This document shows positions 36,024-42,817 of a DNA stretch of 43,090 bases, piece after piece. Position 1 is the first letter of the stretch. Each line of letters opens with the position of its first letter. The position numbers were made by a program, and so were the translations under genes. The notes under the pieces were generated by a model. It had not been told where the DNA came from and did not search any database. It saw nothing but the letters and a program-made list of their open reading frames with translations. The DNA is from a virus: IMG/VR virus record IMGVR_UViG_3300046171_000148, positions 1 through 43,090 of that record. One strand, given 5' to 3'.

Positions 36024-37271
36024 TTAGTAGGAATATGATGAGGTTGAACTAGATGATGAACTAGTTGACGATGAAGTTGAACTAGTTGGTGATGTGTAAT
36101 TTGGTGTTACAGCAACTCTAGAAGAAATCGATGTTGTTCCAGAGTTAGTAGATGAGGATGTAGATGTAGAAGAAGAAACTATTGGAGTTCTTCTTACCAA
36201 GTTATTTGCGTAGCTTGAGGATACGAGATAGTTTGTTCCAGAGACATCACTTCCTGATGCAATTCTATCTGTTACCATATTTACCTTCATATTAAAGGGG
36301 TCTAATTGGAGATACAGATCTTGTAATCCAATAACATCATTTGAATAAGGTGTTGCTGAGATTTCAACCAGGTTAGTTCCACGATATACATCAGTAGAAA
36401 TAATATTGATTGGGTTGAGTTTAATCTCACCTTTTAAGTAATCAATAGTTCCAATTGATCTTCTCAGGATCACTGGTTCAGTTGGAGAGTTGAGTTTAAA
36501 TAAGAAAACAGTTCCTGTTTTCAAATCACCAGAAGGAGTGTCACCAAGATAAACAGTATCTGAGATACCACTAATCTTAAATCCTGAAGAACGAATATTA
36601 TATCCAATTTGTCCTTGATGAATACCGTGTCCGTGATTTACAATCTGAAAACGATTACCAAAACAAATTTCATACTCAACAAAATTATTCATTGTAGCCT
36701 GTAGGTCTCTTCTGATATCTACAGTTGTGATATTAGAAGTAATAGACTCATGACTTTCATCAATAATTTTTTGGAATTGACTATATTTAAACCTTGCCCC
36801 AAACTTATTTAACTCAGTAGAATTAGCGTATAATTCTGAGTTCTGTGTTACCAAACTCGAAACGAAACTTGCATTAGGTGATTGATTCGAGTTGTAATAA
36901 ACATTAGAGTTTGTTTCAACATACAGATACTTAAGATCAATAATCTCAGTAACAATACCTGCTACAGAATACTTATTGATCTGTCTCTTAATATTTTCTT
37001 TGATCGTACTTGAAAGGAATACACCATTAGTTGGTTTGATACTTACAAATACCTTTCCATATTGTGGAGGTGTAAGTTCTTCACCACCAAAGGCTGAGAT
37101 AGATTCAGTTTCAGGATAGATTGTAGGAACGATCGCTTCAAAGTCACCAGCGGTAACTGCGCGATTCTGTGATGAATAGATCTGTGTTGAATACTTCTTG
37201 ATTGATTCAACACTTTCAATACTACTACCACCATAAGATGGTTCGTTAACAGTAACTAAGTGATACTCCAC
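36024..37271 (-). CDS. 6: Baseplate wedge protein gp6, C-terminal part
   Basis: The sequence from LVTVNEPSYGGSSIESVESI (true frame from about 37262) through AVTAGDFEAIVPTIYPETES, GGEELTPPQYGKVFVSIKPT and EYEICFGNRFQIVNHGHGIH is the conserved C-terminal half of marine T4-like gp6, the protein that forms the iris-like inner ring of the baseplate. It joins the N-terminal part at 38109 through one extra base near 37260 (GGVSL then VTVNEP), so the gene is 38109..36024, about 695 residues compared with 660 in T4. The last 60 or so residues are an extreme Ser/Thr run (SSTSSSTSSSSSSTSSYSY), likely disordered. Confidence 0.85.
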   Translation of the reverse strand: MEYHLVTVNEPSYGGSSIESVESIKKYSTQIYSSQNRAVTAGDFEAIVPTIYPETESISAFGGEELTPPQYGKVFVSIKPTNGVFLSSTIKENIKRQINKYSVAGIVTEIIDLKYLYVETNSNVYYNSNQSPNASFVSSLVTQNSELYANSTELNKFGARFKYSQFQKIIDESHESITSNITTVDIRRDLQATMNNFVEYEICFGNRFQIVNHGHGIHQGQIGYNIRSSGFKISGISDTVYLGDTPSGDLKTGTVFLFKLNSPTEPVILRRSIGTIDYLKGEIKLNPINIISTDVYRGTNLVEISATPYSNDVIGLQDLYLQLDPFNMKVNMVTDRIASGSDVSGTNYLVSSSYANNLVRRTPIVSSSTSTSSSTNSGTTSISSRVAVTPNYTSPTSSTSSSTSSSSSSTSSYSY

Positions 37272-38109
37272 CTGTGATTGCGTTATTATTATTATCTCTA
37301 AGTGTTCCCGCGTATCTTAGTCTTGATACTCCGTTACCTACTTCACCATCACATTGAATATAATTAATTTCAATATAATTTGGTTCTTGTAGTGATACAC
37401 CAAATGTTCCATCACCAAACATCACTTCATATCTTTCAGATCCAATTTCTTGAAGGAAATATACAGGAGAAGATGGTCCTACCTCAAACAAACTGTCAAA
37501 CTGTTTGAATACTCTAGTAACAGTAGAAGCTTCTGATTCCTTCACACTCACACGAATTAATGAAGTATCAACACCAGAATTAGGTAAAATAAATTTCTGT
37601 GTCTTATTGCGTGAAGATACTGTATAGGTTTGTTTTAGATATGTTCCTTGAAATATATCAACGTTGGTAAAGTTTGCAATTCCATCAGAATCAACTGGAA
37701 CTGTTACATCATTTGAAATTGAGAATGTGATATTTTTTTTATTACTAGCTGAAGCAAGAGCTACAATACCAGATTTTAAAGTAACAGATGTTGCTGTAGT
37801 ATTAGATACATCTACTAAGAAAGAAATATTAGCTACGGATGCTTTCCTTGACCTTGGAAGATATCCTACGTTTCGAGATAGTGATACAACATTCTCTCTC
37901 AATGTTGCGCTATCAATGAACACCTCATTCGTCACCATGTTGGTGTTATATGAAGTGATATAAGTGTTGTATGCTAGAGTATCGATTATCGTAGATAAGT
38001 TCGATCCTTCAAAGTCATAATCCGTGAAGTTTGAATTAGCACGAAGATAATCTTTAATGGATGCCTTGATCTGATCGAAATCTAGATTACTAAAATTTAC
38101 TAGAGGCAT
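37246..38109 (-). CDS. 6: Baseplate wedge protein gp6, N-terminal part
   Basis: It starts MPLVNFSNLDFDQIKASIKD and reads YLRANSNFTDYDFEGSNLST-IIDTLAYNTYITSYNTNMVT-NEVFIDSATLRENVVSLSRN-VGYLPRSRKA, the strongly conserved N-terminus of T4-like gp6. It apparently ends GGVSLSYC, where one extra base (near 37260) moves the reading into the frame of the C-terminal part. The ATG is adjacent to the gp25 stop, consistent with co-translation of the two wedge proteins. Confidence 0.9.
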   Translation of the reverse strand: MPLVNFSNLDFDQIKASIKDYLRANSNFTDYDFEGSNLSTIIDTLAYNTYITSYNTNMVTNEVFIDSATLRENVVSLSRNVGYLPRSRKASVANISFLVDVSNTTATSVTLKSGIVALASASNKKNITFSISNDVTVPVDSDGIANFTNVDIFQGTYLKQTYTVSSRNKTQKFILPNSGVDTSLIRVSVKESEASTVTRVFKQFDSLFEVGPSSPVYFLQEIGSERYEVMFGDGTFGVSLQEPNYIEINYIQCDGEVGNGVSRLRYAGTLRDNNNNAITGGVSLSYC

Positions 38110-38512
38110 TTATCTGGTAAGCTCTAAGGCGAATGAGAGTTGTTGTGCATCAATGTCAATACCAATGATTTGGTATTTAATTACAATGTCATATTGATTT
38201 TCATCATAATTAGGAGTAACTGTCACTTTGTCAAGATTGACTCTTGGTTCAAAACTATTAATAGTTCTTTCAATTTCTGACTTGAGTGATACTGAACTAA
38301 TTTGATCCATGGGATCAAATAACATTTGATTTACCCTACTATCCAAGAAATGGATTGAAGGGTTTATCACCGCGGTTGGTGAAGATTAAGTTACGAATAG
38401 AACGAGCAATGGCATTAGCGTTCTTCAGTACAATCAAGTCATCGTTTAACGGATTAACTTCAAAGACTGCACTGATGTCCTTAAACCCTTTGCTAATTCT
38501 TTCAGCAGGCAC
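38110..38512 (-). CDS. 25: Baseplate wedge protein gp25 (lysozyme-like), one frameshift
   Basis: Reconstructed as PAERISKGFKDISAVFEVNP, LNDDLIVLKNANAIARSIRN, LIFTNRGDKPFNPFLG and then, in the next frame, SRVNQMLFDPMDQISSVSLK through the end at 38110. This gives about 134 residues, equal to T4 gp25 (132), the small protein with a lysozyme-like fold that joins the wedge to the sheath. The frame changes by one base at about 38340-38350; alone, the downstream frame starts at an internal ATG at 38370. The likely start is GTG at 38512; no ATG is in frame and a weak AAGGTAG lies some 20 bases upstream, so the start may be affected by another indel. Confidence 0.8.
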
Positions 38513-38547
38513 GTATTTGATACAACAAATCTACCTTATTTAGAACA

Positions 38548-38709
38548 CTAATCCTCAGTTAGTGTTACCTGTTCAGAACTACAAGTACAGATATGATCAG
38601 GGTCAGAACAATCAGTTGTTTCAAAGAGTCCATCTGTATTCACCTTTTTCATTTGTCGAGGATTTTTCTCATCATTCGCGATCTCCCTTAGGAATTCCTG
38701 GTTGCTCAT
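38548..38709 (-). CDS. Small acidic protein with CxC motif (53 residues)
   Basis: The chosen ATG at 38709 (MSNQEFLREIANDEKNPRQM) follows a strong Shine-Dalgarno AAGGAGAGAG at the right spacing; an open frame extends further upstream but that part is the shifted end of the preceding gene. The protein ends DCSDPDHICTCSSEQVTLTED, with three Cys and a His that could bind metal. Function unknown. It overlaps the end of the gene at 39359 and precedes gp25. Confidence 0.6.
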   Translation of the reverse strand: MSNQEFLREIANDEKNPRQMKKVNTDGLFETTDCSDPDHICTCSSEQVTLTED

Positions 38710-39359
38710 TTTCTCTCTCCTTAGCGGTTTTCCAAAAGTACTCGTCTTCACGTCCCCATACCCAATCGTTCGAATCCATTCTCTACAGAATAGTATTCAG
38801 TTGATACCTTAAAGTCAGGCATCTTAGGATCTACAGGTGTAAGACTATTATCAAAGATTCTCATACGATTGTTTGGATACAAGGCATACTGACCATTATC
38901 CAACTCAATCAGATTATGAGACTTATGTTCTGCAGGATTCTCAGATGTTGCATAATCAATCACATCTGGATCTGCATGATAGTTGTCAATGGTACAGATG
39001 TAAGTACCCTTCATGATATCATGATCTCTTGTATATAGTTCAAAATCCATCGATCCAATGAACTGTTTTGCAATACTTACTACACCATAATCCATACAGT
39101 TCCAGAACTGTAAGTTAGGTAGGTTCATATCTGGAGTAGGTGTTTCTGGTTCTGATACAAACGCACTGATAGGAAGTTTATCATACATTGCTGCATACTC
39201 TGGGAGATATGTCTCAAAGTAGAATGCACGTCCTGGCATACTCTTACAAGACACCCAGACACCCTTTACAAACTCTCCGTGACCAGATTGATGATCTGTT
39301 AGATATTCTTTTCTTACCCACACTTCTACTGCAGGAAGATTACAAATCAAAGAAGCCAT
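38672..39359 (-). CDS. Conserved hypothetical protein before gp25 (about 228 residues, one frameshift)
   Basis: It starts at ATG 39359 (MASLICNLPAVEVWVRKEYL) with conserved-looking segments HGEFVKGVWVSCKSMPGRAF-YFETYLPEYAAMYDKLPISA and SKAMPDFKVSTEYYSVENGF-type sequence near the end. The frame apparently stops at 38748 (GFERLGMGT), but a one-base change at about 38770 gives WGREDEYFWKTAKERENEQP-GIPKGDRE, ending at 38672, which reads like the true C-terminus and overlaps the start of the next gene. Similar proteins occur near gp25 in marine T4-like phages; the function is unknown and no catalytic motif is evident. It begins directly after the intrinsic terminator at 39367. Confidence 0.62.
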
Positions 39360-39366
39360 ACGCAAT

Positions 39367-39393
39367 AAAAAAGACCCTAGTATGTAGGGTCTT
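39367..39393 (-). terminator. Intrinsic terminator after the 48-residue basic gene
   Basis: On the minus strand a perfect 9-bp stem (AAGACCCTA / TAGGGTCTT, genomic 39371-39379 and 39385-39393) with a 5-base loop is followed by a run of T (complement of 39367-39372). It lies 6 bases beyond the stop of the 48-residue gene and just before the next ATG at 39359, separating the accessory genes from the gp25 operon. Confidence 0.85.
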
Positions 39394-39398
39394 TAATA

Positions 39399-39545
39399 TT
39401 AACGTCCTTGTCCTCGGTAACGTTTGGGTTTGTTATTACTAGAACTAGATGCGTACTTGGTATGTTGTCCTGAACCCTGTCGTGTTTTCTTGGGCTTGGT
39501 TTCAATGAAGGTTCCACCCATCAATGAACGTTTGAACTTTGCCAT
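39399..39545 (-). CDS. Small basic protein (48 residues)
   Basis: ATG at 39545 encodes MAKFKRSLMGGTFIETKPKK then TRQGSGQHTKYASSSSNNKP-KRYRGQGR. It is rich in Lys/Arg/Gly/Ser (very basic), like a known type of tiny conserved protein of marine T4-like phages, and probably binds nucleic acid. It ends 6 bases before a clear terminator. No homologue can be named with certainty and the function is unknown. Confidence 0.65.
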   Translation of the reverse strand: MAKFKRSLMGGTFIETKPKKTRQGSGQHTKYASSSSNNKPKRYRGQGR

Positions 39546-39583
39546 AGTGTGTTGTGTCTACTTGTATATTATAAAGGGGTTAG

Positions 39584-39603
39584 AGAGGATCCTAGGACCC
39601 TCT
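39584..39603 (-). other. 8-bp hairpin with CTAG loop between two genes
   Basis: On the minus strand AGAGGGTC-CTAG-GATCCTCT forms an 8-bp stem (one G-T pair) beginning about 12 bases after the stop of the glycosyltransferase-like gene. No T-run follows, so it is not a standard terminator; it could protect mRNA ends or be a processing site. Confidence 0.4.
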
Positions 39604-39614
39604 GTGACAGTTTA

Positions 39615-40404
39615 TCAAATGACTCTCATCTTCTCATGTCCAACACGGATACGAGGATCACACCAGATATCAATACCAGCTTCGATAGCATCCAAACAGA
39701 AGGATACATCTTCACCACACATATCTTGTACCGCTCCAGATTCAAAGACTTGCATCTTAGGAGCGAACCATGGATACTTCATCTCAGGATGTTCGAATAC
39801 ACCCGTTCTTAATCATCAACCAACCAAACCCTGCATAATCAACAGTGAAAGGCTTCTTACGTTTCTGAATACCATCAACCATCTCATGATTCATGACACC
39901 ACCGTTATTACGGAAGTCATCTTCATCCAACCAGTGAGCAACTGATGTAGTACGTCCATCTTCAGTAGCATACCAACCACTGACAATTTGTTTCTCTTCA
40001 CCTTCAGCTGGGATTGCCATATCACAGAGTTGCCAGAACTTCTCTGTATTGAAGACAATATCACTATCAATCCACAACTGATAATCATACTCTAGTTTAC
40101 CATCCCAGGGAATCTGATCTGGTCCACGAAGTACATTAGCACCCAGACACTTACAACGAGCAAAGTTCACCATGGAACTATAGTCTTGTGAGATCTGAAT
40201 ACTCATTTGGTTTTGAACCATATCAAAACACAATTGTACAAAGTTCTTCAGGAAAGTGAATGAACATCCACGACCTGGAAGACAGAAGACAATTGTCTTA
40301 CCACGCATTCGTTCTTTGATTGCGTCAATATCCCATTCAGGTTCTGAACTAGCTTTCTTAGTAGTATTGGGCTTTGCTGCTTTTACTGTAAATCCTTTGG
40401 CCAT
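39615..40404 (-). CDS. Glycosyltransferase-like protein with DxD motif (about 262 residues, one frameshift)
   Basis: It starts MAKGFTVKAAKPNTTKKASS. A central region has TIVFCLPGRGCSFTFLKNFV, a helix with NFARCKCLGANVLRGPDQIP and YDYQLWIDSDIVFNTEKFW, where DSD (residues 113-115) fits the metal-binding DxD of GT-A glycosyltransferases. The frame apparently stops at 39784 (IKNGCIRTS), but removing one G at about 39803 gives GVFEHPEMKYPWFAPKMQVF and CGEDVSFCLDAIEAGIDIWC-DPRIRVGHEKMRVI, a sensible C-terminus ending at 39615. The product would transfer a sugar to phage or host glycans or DNA. The family is inferred from the DxD and fold-like pattern, not proven. Confidence 0.65.
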
Positions 40405-40455
40405 GAGTTAATTAATCACTCCATTTCATTCATTATTGTATACGATATTTAGTTG

Positions 40456-40642
40456 TTAGTCAATCCGTTTCACAAGTCCATATTCAGATAGAACTTCATG
40501 AAAGATTTCTTTTAGTTCTTCTCTTTCCTTGGGTGTGAATACATTGTTAGGACGGACTGGAAGGGGTCCAGGATCCCCTCCAGTGTTCTTCTTTACGAAT
40601 GAGAGACCTTCACCCTCCTACACTCATATTCTGTGTACTCAT
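40456..40642 (-). CDS. Small hypothetical protein, one frameshift (about 62 residues)
   Basis: The ATG at 40642 starts MSTQNMSVGG. One frame then stops, but the adjacent frame continues EGLSFVKKNTGGDPGPLPVR then PNNVFTPKEREELKEIFHEV-LSEYGLVKRID to a stop at 40456. The C-terminal half is amphipathic helix. It lies in the gap between the 53-residue gene and the glycosyltransferase-like gene, with the start near the preceding stop. The assignment is tentative because it needs an indel near 40613. Confidence 0.42.
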
Positions 40643-40647
40643 CTTCA

Positions 40648-40809
40648 TTAGTAACTAGACTCCTCTAATACCTTAGCGTCACACACTTCATAAGTACACT
40701 TCACTCCTTCCATAAAGTAATACTCCCATAGACCGTTGAAACTATCCTCGTTCAGATTGTGATGTAGACACTTGTCATCTGAGTAGATGTGATACACTTT
40801 GTTCAACAT
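40648..40809 (-). CDS. Small conserved hypothetical protein (53 residues)
   Basis: ATG at 40809 is preceded by an ideal Shine-Dalgarno AGGAGG. The product is MLNKVYHIYSDDKCLHHNLN then EDSFNGLWEYYFMEGVKCTY-EVCDAKVLEESSY. The N-terminal KVYHIYxxDKCxxxNLxED pattern resembles small proteins common in marine T4-like phages. It starts 15 bases after the methyltransferase stop and is probably in its operon. Function unknown. Confidence 0.6.
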   Translation of the reverse strand: MLNKVYHIYSDDKCLHHNLNEDSFNGLWEYYFMEGVKCTYEVCDAKVLEESSY

Positions 40810-40824
40810 AGAAACCTCCTAAGG

Positions 40825-41742
40825 TTACACGTTATCTAGTAGTTCTGAAAGAATGTTATTTTCTTCCAACTGACGCGGAAGTTGATAGTTCATTACCAAT
40901 AACTCTTCTTTCTTGTTGCCATTCTCTTTACGATGTGCAAGTGAATACCGAAACTCAAATGTTTCCATATGATAATCAGCAAACTGTTCACGTAACCATG
41001 GATGTTCATTATAGGTGATCATCCAGTTATGTGGGGTATCCTTACAAGCCTTAACAAAGTCTTCATGTATAAAACCCGTATGCATCTCCTTGTTCTTACC
41101 ATATAACATATCCTTAATCAGATATGGTGGGTCCAAGAATACAAAGACATCCTCACCAGGAGCCGTCATCAAATCCCGATAGTCCCCATTCGTAATCCTC
41201 CATGGTTGTATAAGAGATGAAATCTCCGGTAATTTTTTAATCTTAACCTGATTGAAGATCGTATTCTTATAAGAGTCACGAATAAACGCATTCTTATTCT
41301 GTTCTGTAAATCCCCCAAAGGATGACCGGTTCAGAACATAAAAGGCGGTTGCAAGATCATGTGGATCTGTAGAAGTATTGATTAACTCTCTCATCTCTCC
41401 ATAGAGATCTCTGTGTTTCTGTTCTAACTCAGTAACATCAGTAGCTACACAAGCTTTATCTTTTAATTCTAATATACGATTTGTGAGACTATCTGAGTTA
41501 TTCTGTAACTGTGTCCAGAAACAATACAGATTATAATAAAGATCATTCACCCATACAGGAGTCCCTGGATACATCGTAGAGAATGCAAGTGCACAACTAC
41601 CACCACCTAAGAACCCTTCCCGATACTCCTTGATCTGTGAAGGTATCATATTCTGTCTGAAGAGATAATGGATAATCCTTGACTTACCTCCAGGATACCT
41701 CAGACAATTTGGATACTTCTTCCTCTCTTTAATAGCAGGCAT
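40825..41742 (-). CDS. D12-class DNA adenine-N6 methyltransferase (Dam-like)
   Basis: The start is set at ATG 41742 (MPAIKERKKYPNCLRYPGGK), about 30 bases after a promoter; an upstream TTG-initiated frame would begin inside the -35 box and is rejected. The protein (305 residues) has the D12 motifs: RYPGGKSR (residues 15-22), the SAM-binding EGFLGGGSCAL (42-52), and the catalytic DPPY (204-207) in FVFLDPPYLIK. The family methylates adenine at N6, usually GATC. In phages this protects DNA from host restriction or alters regulation. The protein is full length for the family and the frame is intact. No cognate restriction enzyme is adjacent, so it is an orphan methyltransferase. Confidence 0.9.
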   Translation of the reverse strand: MPAIKERKKYPNCLRYPGGKSRIIHYLFRQNMIPSQIKEYREGFLGGGSCALAFSTMYPGTPVWVNDLYYNLYCFWTQLQNNSDSLTNRILELKDKACVATDVTELEQKHRDLYGEMRELINTSTDPHDLATAFYVLNRSSFGGFTEQNKNAFIRDSYKNTIFNQVKIKKLPEISSLIQPWRITNGDYRDLMTAPGEDVFVFLDPPYLIKDMLYGKNKEMHTGFIHEDFVKACKDTPHNWMITYNEHPWLREQFADYHMETFEFRYSLAHRKENGNKKEELLVMNYQLPRQLEENNILSELLDNV

Positions 41743-41776
41743 GGGTGTTCTCTCTGATACACTTGGGAACAGCCTT

Positions 41777-41805
41777 ATTATAACCTCTGTGGGGGGTTTT
41801 GTCAA
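41777..41805 (-). promoter_or_regulatory. Consensus sigma70-type promoter for the methyltransferase
   Basis: On the minus strand TTGACA (41800-41805), a 17-base spacer and TATAAT (41777-41782) match the bacterial consensus at all 12 positions. Transcription would start near 41770, about 28 bases before the methyltransferase ATG, with a GAGAGA-type ribosome-binding site between. It is a host-polymerase promoter, so the operon is likely early. It begins one base beyond the tRNA 3' end. Confidence 0.88.
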
Positions 41806-41806
41806 G

Positions 41807-41879
41807 TGCTTCCTGTGAGGATCGAACTCACCTTAGGCAAATTATGAGTTTGCTGCATTCACCAGATTGCTAAGGAAGC
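41807..41879 (-). tRNA. tRNA with anticodon CAT (elongator Met, or Ile if lysidine-modified)
   Basis: The minus-strand sequence folds as a 73-base cloverleaf: acceptor GCTTCCT / AGGAAGC (7 bp), short D arm with GCA / TGC, anticodon arm GCAAA-CTCATAA-TTTGC giving anticodon CAT, a 5-base variable loop, T arm GTGAG-TTCGATC-CTCAC and discriminator A. CCA is not encoded. G1-C72 pairing and the absence of three G-C pairs in the anticodon stem argue against an initiator tRNA. Whether it is Met or Ile cannot be decided by eye. Confidence 0.9.
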
Positions 41880-41933
41880 TTATAGGGGGGTATTTTTTAT
41901 GGGAGGATTTTTTTCTGAGGGCTCGGCATAGAT

Positions 41934-41943
41934 TTCGAAAATA
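41934..41943. repeat. TTCGAAAATA repeat, copy 1
   Basis: Ten-base element TTCGAAAATA, also at 41995 and 43008, all in non-coding parts of the accessory region. It contains the palindrome TTCGAA. Confidence 0.5.
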
Positions 41944-41994
41944 ATATACGGTGATATTTCTCTCGCTCTTTGTCACCTTTGTAGGTTAGGAAAG

Positions 41995-42004
41995 TTCGAA
42001 AATA
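41995..42004. repeat. TTCGAAAATA repeat, copy 2
   Basis: Second copy of the ten-base element, 61 bases from copy 1. Confidence 0.5.
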
Positions 42005-42146
42005 TTCATACCCCCCTTCTTACGTTTCTTACGCCATAACATAACATCAACCATAATACATTTTACCATATAACAGTCATTTTGCTTATACAGTCTGTTC
42101 CACTATGTGTATTGTCCACTGTGTCACTAAGTAATACTTTGCAGAG

Positions 42147-42194
42147 AAAAACTCTGAGGACTGTGTAAGGAACCACCCCCACACATCTCAGAGT
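42147..42194 (-). terminator. Candidate terminator after the three mini-genes
   Basis: On the minus strand ACTCTGAG (42194-42187) pairs with CTCAGAGT (42158-42151), with an inner TGTGT/ACACA helix, followed by TTTT (complement of 42147-42150). It lies about 95 bases after the stop of the mini-gene at 42287. A competing 5-bp hairpin CAGAG-AAAAA-CTCTG (42142-42156) shares one arm, so the region could switch between two folds. Confidence 0.45.
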
Positions 42195-42286
42195 TCGTTT
42201 ACCACTTCACTGTGCCACAATAACACGAACCACCATGCTATTGCCTCGTCTGAGTTTATCGACCTCACGTATGGTCGTGTATATTA

Positions 42287-42433
42287 TTACCGTATCTCTG
42301 TGGAGGGTGGTGACATCAACCGTTCGATTGCTTCGTTCCTCTCTTCCATCTTACTTGTCATCTCTGAGTTCATAACTGTGACGAATAAGTTAACACCCAT
42401 GAGAGTAAAGAACCCTAGTAGAATAATCCTCAT
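42287..42433 (-). CDS. Membrane miniprotein (48 residues)
   Basis: ATG at 42433 overlaps the previous stop (ATGA). The product is MRIILLGFFTLMGVNLFVTV then MNSEMTSKMEERNEAIERLM-SPPSTEIR: one hydrophobic segment (residues 3-20) predicted to span the membrane, followed by a charged helix. Small single-pass proteins are common in phage accessory regions, where they modify host membranes or other functions. Specific role unknown. Confidence 0.6.
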   Translation of the reverse strand: MRIILLGFFTLMGVNLFVTVMNSEMTSKMEERNEAIERLMSPPSTEIR

Positions 42434-42606
42434 GACTGTTCTCCGTATCCCTCAAAGAGTTCATTGTATAAGTCATCTATCTCCTGTCTCTTATACTGTT
42501 GATTAGTCCATTGAATCCTCTCCCTGTAGAACTCTTCCTGTCGTCTGTGATATATCATTCTCTCTCGTAAATCATGGAGGATGTTGTTACGTTCTGTAAG
42601 TGTCAT
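42430..42606 (-). CDS. Small charged helical protein (58 residues)
   Basis: ATG at 42606 shares one base with the preceding stop (TGATG). The product, MTLTERNNILHDLRERMIYH then RRQEEFYRERIQWTNQQYKR-QEIDDLYNELFEGYGEQS, is almost wholly charged helix with no Cys, consistent with a coiled-coil or host-interaction miniprotein. Function unknown. Confidence 0.6.
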   Translation of the reverse strand: MTLTERNNILHDLRERMIYHRRQEEFYRERIQWTNQQYKRQEIDDLYNELFEGYGEQS

Positions 42607-42779
42607 CAAACTGTCTCCATAACAGTGTCGATTTGGTCGATCTCTGTATCTGTTACATCTCTACCTAATTGACTCTCAACGAAGTCGATTACCATTTCAA
42701 GATCTCCCTCCATCTCTTCGTAGAATGTGGGGACTTGATCGAGGACTTGTGAGAAGGTCATGGTTGAAGTGTTGTTCAT
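42606..42779 (-). CDS. Small acidic protein (57 residues)
   Basis: ATG at 42779 encodes MNNTSTMTFSQVLDQVPTFY then EEMEGDLEMVIDFVESQLGR-DVTDTEIDQIDTVMETV, strongly acidic and helical. It is the first of three tightly overlapping genes (42779, 42606, 42433). No clear Shine-Dalgarno is visible in front of it. Function unknown. Confidence 0.58.
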   Translation of the reverse strand: MNNTSTMTFSQVLDQVPTFYEEMEGDLEMVIDFVESQLGRDVTDTEIDQIDTVMETV

Positions 42780-42798
42780 ATCAATGGTGCAGTTTGGT

Positions 42799-42817
42799 GG
42801 TGAGTAACAATAACTCT
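42799..42817. repeat. 19-nt direct repeat, copy 1
   Basis: Minus-strand AGAGTTATTGTTACTCACC, identical to 42957..42975. It lies about 20 bases before the start of the 57-residue gene and contains a short GAGT/ACTC stem. Confidence 0.75.

Larger units (their letters stand above)
41880..42286. other. Non-coding stretch with two TTCGAAAATA copies and a terminator-like hairpin
   Basis: No convincing gene. It holds two copies of TTCGAAAATA (41934, 41995), a GGGGGGTAT / ATACCCCCC inverted repeat (41885-41893 and 42008-42016) and a hairpin at 42151-42194. A 19-codon minus frame (MCGGGSLH...) is too short to support. Confidence 0.6.

Noticed and set aside
40557-40583. GC-rich hairpin CTGGA-AGGGG / CCCCT-CCAG as a terminator
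   Set aside because: It has no T-run on either strand and lies inside the small frame at 40456..40642.
41743-41805. Upstream TTG start of the methyltransferase
   Set aside because: It lies within the -35 box of the consensus promoter and would not be transcribed from it; ATG at 41742 fits the family's start and the promoter.
42127-42187. Nineteen-codon minus frame starting MCGGGSLH
   Set aside because: Too short, no clear ribosome-binding site, and it overlaps the terminator-like hairpin.
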